Positions 5,870-9,827 of a stretch of DNA of 9,827 bases are shown here, piece after piece. The position numbers were made by a program, and so were the translations under genes. The DNA lies in NCBI GenBank assembly GCA_003228965.1, contig QIGP01000215.1:1-9827 (forward strand), in the 5' to 3' direction. The notes under the pieces were generated by a model. That model was given only the letters and a program-made list of their open reading frames with translations, was not told the DNA's origin and searched no databases. The stretch's first letter is position 1, and every line of letters starts with the position of its first letter. The DNA is from Gammaproteobacteria bacterium. GTDB lineage: Bacteria; Pseudomonadota; Gammaproteobacteria; Steroidobacterales; SZUA-146.

Positions 5870-8683
5870 ATGGGCCAATCCTTATCCGATTTGTACAAAT
5901 ATTCAGCGCTTTTTGGCGGCAACGCGGCGGTGGTAGAGCAGTTCTACGAGCAATACCTCGAAGACCCCAATTCCGTTGAACCTGGCTGGCAGACCTTCTT
6001 TAAAGGCATTAGCCAGGGCAGCACTAGCGACGTAGCGCATGGCCCTATCCGCAAAGCACTGGCGGAGCAGGCGCGTATGCAGCGCGGAGTTACGGCAGTA
6101 ACCGGTGACGATCTAGGCAATCTGGGAGATCAGTCAGCCGTTCTTCGTCTGATTAACAACTACCGACTCCACGGGTATTTGTGTGCCCAGCTCGATCCTT
6201 TGAATTTGTCCAATCCGGTCAAATCTCCTGATCTTGAGCCAGCGTTCCATGGCCTGAACAACACCGACCCTAACGAAGAGTTCGTGACGGCCGACCTTGC
6301 TGGAAACGAGCGCCTCAAATTTGGCGACATCCTGGCACTGCTCGACACCATCTATGCCGGGAAAATTGGCGTAGAGTTTTCACACATTTCCAATACGGCC
6401 GAGCGTCTTTGGCTGCGCGAACGTTTCGAAATGGGTCAGGTTAACCCTGAGCTGACCGACGCAGATAAAACCCGGCTTTTTAAAGACCTGACAGCGGCTG
6501 ATGGGCTAGAGCGTTATCTACATACCCGTTACGTAGGTCAGAAGCGGTTCTCACTCGAGGGTGGTGACTCGCTGATACCTTTGATGCAAGACATCATTCG
6601 ACAGTGCGGTTGCGAGGCAGTCGAAGAAATTGTCATAGGTATGGCGCACCGTGGGCGTTTGAACGTGTTGGTGAACGTGCTTGGTAAATCTCCGGCAAAA
6701 CTGTTCAACGAATTCGAAGGTAGTGGCACGGAAGTGACCAACGGCTCTGGCGACGTTAAGTATCACATGGGATTCTCCGCCGATTTAAGGACGCCGCACG
6801 GTTCGCTTCATGTTGCTTTGGCGTTTAACCCGTCGCACCTTGAAATTGTTAGTCCTGTAGTTGAAGGTTCCGTTCGCGCACGCCAGGAACGTCGTGGTGA
6901 CGCTAACGGCAGCCGCGTAGTACCCATTGTAGTGCACGGCGACGCCGCGTTTGCGGGGCAGGGCGTGGTGATGGAAACTTTCCAGATGTCACAGGCGCGC
7001 GGGTTTGCAACCGGCGGTACCATACATATTATTTGTAACAACCAAATCGGTTTTACCATCAGTAATCCTGCCGATGCCAGGTCCACACCGTTTTGTAGCG
7101 ACGTGGCAAAAATGATTGAGGCACCGGTGATACACGTTAACGGCGACGACCCCGAAGCCGTGTTGACGGCAGGTCGTCTTGCGCTGGCCTATCGAATGCG
7201 TTTTGCGAAAGATGTGGTCATTGATCTGGTGTGTTACCGAAGACACGGACACAACGAAGCTGACGAGCCGGCCGCAACCCAGCCACAGATGTACCAAAAA
7301 ATTCGTCAGCATCCGACAACTCGTCAGATGTATACCGACAAACTGATTGCCGAGAAATTCATTGACGCCGAAAGCGCCAAAAAACTTTCCGATGAATTGC
7401 GTGACAAGCTCGATAAAAAACAGCCTTTGCAGGATTCGCTAATCGGACTTGCGGGCAATGAGCACACCGTAGATTGGACCCGGTTTCTTGAGGGCGATCT
7501 GGGTGTGGGAACCGAAACGCGGGTTGGTGAGGGGCAAGTGCAAAAGCTGGGCAAGGTTCTAGTGCACGTGCCCGAAGACATTAAGCTGCACAATCGCGTA
7601 AAACGCGTCATTGACGATCGAGTTAAAATGCTCGCGGGCGAGATTCCGATGGACTGGGGGTTTGCCGAGAACATGGCCTACGCCAGTGTACTCAACGACG
7701 GCTATGCCGTTCGTTTAACGGGGCAAGACAGTGGGCGTGGCACGTTTTTTCATCGTCACGCGGTGTTGCATGACCAAAGCCTCGACCGGCAATACACTTC
7801 TTTGCAGCACCTCTCACCAACTCAGCCACGCTTCAGAGTAACCGACAGTTTATTGTCGGAAGAAGCGGTTATGGGTTTCGAGTACGGCTACTCGACCACC
7901 GACCCCGACACACTGGTGATCTGGGAAGGGCAGTTCGGCGATTTTGCTAACGGCGCCCAGGTGGTTATCGATCAGTTTATTAGCTCGGGCGAAACCAAAT
8001 GGGGTCGTTTGTCAGGACTTGTTCTGTTCTTGCCTCACGGTTACGAAGGCCAGGGGCCCGAACATTCGTCGGCGCGTCTTGAGCGTTACTTGCAGCTGTG
8101 TGCGGAGGGCAATATGCAGGTGTGCGTGCCGTCAACGCCTGCACAAATGTTCCACATGATTCGCCGACAAATGTTGCGACCGGTACGTAAACCTCTGATC
8201 GTGATGACGCCGAAGAGTTTGTTGCGGCACAAAGATTCCGTGTCTGACATTAAACTGTTGGAAACGAGCGGCTTTCAGCTACTGATATCTGACAATCACA
8301 AGCCCGATCCGGCTAAAGTTACGCGTGTCATCTTGTGTAGTGGGAAAATCTATTACGACCTTGACGAGCAGCGGCGTGAACACAATGTCGACAATGTAGC
8401 GATTGTACGCGTGGAGCAACTCTATCCGTTTCCTGCTGGATTTTACGCGGCGGAGCTTAAACATTTTCCAAATGTGCGCGAAGTGGTCTGGTGTCAGGAA
8501 GAGCCGCAAAACCAGGGCGCGTGGTATCAGATACGACACCGCCTGCAGGAACCGCTTGGAACCGAACGTCGCCTGTACTATTCAGGCCGTACCGGGTCTG
8601 CCGCACCTGCGTCTGGTTACTACCGTATTCACAACGAACAACAGGCGGGTCTTGTAGCCGCCGCACTTGGACTTGCACAGTAA
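5870..8683 (+). CDS. sucA: 2-oxoglutarate dehydrogenase E1 component
   Basis: The thiamine-diphosphate-dependent E1 of the 2-oxoglutarate dehydrogenase complex. It decarboxylates 2-oxoglutarate and transfers the succinyl group to the lipoyl arm of SucB. At 937 residues it matches the usual ~930-940. The N-terminal segment (LSDLYKYSALFGGNAAVVEQ, then YLEDPNSVEPGWQTFF) is the conserved E1o E2-binding region. Active-site marks: GMAHRGRLNVL with His260, at the position of the E. coli active-site His260; FNPSHLEIVSP at 319-329; and the ThDP/Mg site beginning GDAAFAGQGVV at 357 and ending CNNQIGFT with Asn390-Asn391. CYRRHGHNEADEP follows, and the transketolase-type C-terminal region has LPHGYEGQGPEHSSARLERYLQL. 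No break or missing residue was seen. It is transcribed with sucB. Upstream lies a decarboxylase gene, not the sdhCDAB genes that often precede sucA in gammaproteobacteria. Confidence 0.98.
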   Translation: MGQSLSDLYKYSALFGGNAAVVEQFYEQYLEDPNSVEPGWQTFFKGISQGSTSDVAHGPIRKALAEQARMQRGVTAVTGDDLGNLGDQSAVLRLINNYRLHGYLCAQLDPLNLSNPVKSPDLEPAFHGLNNTDPNEEFVTADLAGNERLKFGDILALLDTIYAGKIGVEFSHISNTAERLWLRERFEMGQVNPELTDADKTRLFKDLTAADGLERYLHTRYVGQKRFSLEGGDSLIPLMQDIIRQCGCEAVEEIVIGMAHRGRLNVLVNVLGKSPAKLFNEFEGSGTEVTNGSGDVKYHMGFSADLRTPHGSLHVALAFNPSHLEIVSPVVEGSVRARQERRGDANGSRVVPIVVHGDAAFAGQGVVMETFQMSQARGFATGGTIHIICNNQIGFTISNPADARSTPFCSDVAKMIEAPVIHVNGDDPEAVLTAGRLALAYRMRFAKDVVIDLVCYRRHGHNEADEPAATQPQMYQKIRQHPTTRQMYTDKLIAEKFIDAESAKKLSDELRDKLDKKQPLQDSLIGLAGNEHTVDWTRFLEGDLGVGTETRVGEGQVQKLGKVLVHVPEDIKLHNRVKRVIDDRVKMLAGEIPMDWGFAENMAYASVLNDGYAVRLTGQDSGRGTFFHRHAVLHDQSLDRQYTSLQHLSPTQPRFRVTDSLLSEEAVMGFEYGYSTTDPDTLVIWEGQFGDFANGAQVVIDQFISSGETKWGRLSGLVLFLPHGYEGQGPEHSSARLERYLQLCAEGNMQVCVPSTPAQMFHMIRRQMLRPVRKPLIVMTPKSLLRHKDSVSDIKLLETSGFQLLISDNHKPDPAKVTRVILCSGKIYYDLDEQRREHNVDNVAIVRVEQLYPFPAGFYAAELKHFPNVREVVWCQEEPQNQGAWYQIRHRLQEPLGTERRLYYSGRTGSAAPASGYYRIHNEQQAGLVAAALGLAQ

Positions 8684-8708
8684 AGGTTACGGCCAGGTTC
8701 CACCCAAA

Positions 8709-8712
8709 AAGG
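8709..8712 (+). promoter_or_regulatory. sucB ribosome binding site
   Basis: AAGG lies seven bases before ATG 8720 within the 36-base sucA-sucB gap, which has no hairpin or T-run and so supports cotranscription. Confidence 0.6.
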
Positions 8713-8719
8713 TTGAGTT

Positions 8720-9827
8720 ATGAGCACAGAAATTAAAGTAGATGCGTTACCCGAATCCGTCGCCGATGCGCTGGTGGGAACATGGCACAAAAGCGTTGGT
8801 GACTCGGTGACTCGCGACGACATTATCGTGGAGCTTGAAACCGATAAGGTTGTGCTTGAAATACCCATGCCTGCCGACGGAGTCATCACCGAAATCAAAG
8901 CCGTCGAAGGCACTACGGTGGTCGCAGGCGAAGTACTCGCCGTGATCGAACCAGGTGCTGTCGCGGCGGTTGCCGAAGCACAGGCCCAGGCAGCACCTGC
9001 ACCTGTCGAAGCTGGAAACGACGCCGACAAATTCAGCCCAGCCGTACGCCGGGTTGTCGAAGAGAATCAGGTGGATCCAGGTTCTATCCAAGGCAGTGGT
9101 AAAGATGGCAGGCTAACTAAAGGCGACGTGCTGGGGCACGTAGCTTCAGGTTCTGCTTCCGCGCCTGCCGCAGAAATGCCGGTACTTGCGCCTGCAGGTT
9201 CACGCACCGACCGCCGTGTCTCAATGACGCGCATGCGTACACGCATTTCGGAGCGCATGATCGAAGCGCAGTCAACAGCGGCCATGCTCACTTCGTTTAA
9301 CGAGGTCGACTTGACCGAAGTAAAAGCACTTCGCGTGAAGTACAAAGAAGAGTTTTTGCAGGAGCATGGAGTCAAACTCGGTTTCATGTCGTTCTTTGTT
9401 GCAGCAGCGGTTAAAGCGCTGAAGAAGTTTCCTGTTATCAATGCGTCACTCGAAGAAAACGACGTTGTGTACCACGACTATTACGACGTCGGTATTGCCG
9501 TATCTACCGAACGGGGCCTCATGGTGCCTGTACTTCGAAACGCTGAAAACATGACTCTTGCCGACGTCGAGCAAGGCATTCGCGGTTTTGCGGGCAAGGC
9601 TCGTGAAGGCAAAATTACGCTCGAAGAGCTTACGGGCGGCACGTTTAGTATCACCAATGGCGGTACGTTCGGCTCTATGATGTCCACGCCAATTTTAAAC
9701 ATGCCTCAAAGCGCAATTCTAGGTATGCACGCTATTATGGACAGGCCAATGGCGGTTAACGGTCAGGTAGAAATTCGACCCATGATGTACCTGGCATTGA
9801 CTTACGATCATCGCATTATCGACGGAG
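8720..9827 (+). CDS. sucB: Dihydrolipoyl succinyltransferase, E2 of 2-oxoglutarate dehydrogenase (3' end outside window)
   Basis: The first 369 residues of SucB, which carries succinyl groups from SucA on a lipoyl lysine and transfers them to CoA. The frame stays open to the window edge. Domains in order: a lipoyl domain at residues ~3-78 with the modified lysine in [12 protein letters not shown] (Lys43); an Ala/Pro/Glu-rich flexible linker at ~79-100; a peripheral-subunit-binding domain at ~104-141 ([32 protein letters not shown] in two parts); a second linker; then the catalytic acyltransferase domain from ~165. The catalytic domain includes [42 protein letters not shown] and [16 protein letters not shown]. 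The window ends within YDHRIIDG, with the catalytic His at residue 364. Typical length is about 400-410 residues, so only about 35-40 are missing. The binding domain and its neighbour point to SucB rather than AceF. Confidence 0.96.
   Translation, partial: MSTEIKVDALPESVADALVGTWHKSVGDSVTRDDIIVELETDKVVLEIPMPADGVITEIKAVEGTTVVAGEVLAVIEPGAVAAVAEAQAQAAPAPVEAGNDADKFSPAVRRVVEENQVDPGSIQGSGKDGRLTKGDVLGHVASGSASAPAAEMPVLAPAGSRTDRRVSMTRMRTRISERMIEAQSTAAMLTSFNEVDLTEVKALRVKYKEEFLQEHGVKLGFMSFFVAAAVKALKKFPVINASLEENDVVYHDYYDVGIAVSTERGLMVPVLRNAENMTLADVEQGIRGFAGKAREGKITLEELTGGTFSITNGGTFGSMMSTPILNMPQSAILGMHAIMDRPMAVNGQVEIRPMMYLALTYDHRIIDG

Noticed and set aside
6989..7674. Minus-strand frames of 107 and 116 codons opposite sucA
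   Set aside because: They lie entirely within conserved SucA motifs on the other strand and show no ribosome site or recognisable domain.
8629..9702. Several minus-strand frames opposite sucB
   Set aside because: They are antisense shadows of the conserved SucB frame; their low-complexity Ser/Thr/Ala-rich products come from its codon use.

Overview
The window looks like chromosomal DNA of a Gram-negative, aerobic gammaproteobacterium, probably marine or environmental. This rests on the style of the SucA and SucB proteins, two envelope proteins with export signals, mid-range GC, and short intergenic gaps carrying a dispersed palindromic repeat. No plasmid, phage, CRISPR or transposase gene is visible, and no tRNA or rRNA gene was recognised.

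Layout, left to right. Positions 3-1691 (+) hold the C-terminal ~560 residues of a large molybdenum hydroxylase subunit of the isoquinoline 1-oxidoreductase beta-subunit (IorB) type, cut by the window edge. A 345-bp gap with no convincing gene follows. Next are a small glycine-zipper lipoprotein (2037-2402, +) and, convergent to it, a secreted TPR protein (2602-3135, -). The minus-strand gene has a clear intrinsic terminator in the convergent gap. A MaoC-type hydratase (3514-3963, +) comes next, then a group II PLP-dependent decarboxylase (4146-5648, +). The right third is the start of the 2-oxoglutarate dehydrogenase operon: complete sucA (5870-8683, +) and sucB (8720 to beyond the window edge, +), 36 bp apart with no terminator between them. 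SucA decarboxylates 2-oxoglutarate and passes the succinyl group to the lipoyl domain of SucB in the TCA cycle.

The most interesting non-genic structure is a palindromic, MITE-like repeat on both sides of maoC. The best copy (3982-4094) has perfect 13-bp inverted arms (CTTCGTCATTGCG / CGCAATGACGAAG) and weaker outer arms ending in AAGCTTG / CAAGCTT. A decayed copy lies at 3210-3352, followed by an extra right half at 3363-3410. These repeats are translated in the longest open frames of three genes (TPR, maoC, decarboxylase) and give false N-terminal extensions. The starts chosen here (3135, 3514, 4146) remove them.

Apart from sucA-sucB, the genes do not form an obvious pathway: they have separate signals, different orientations and unrelated roles. 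I do not see a convincing new multi-gene system. The points most worth a second look are the repeat family, the decarboxylase of unknown substrate next to sucA, and the Asn-for-Asp change in the MaoC active-site motif.
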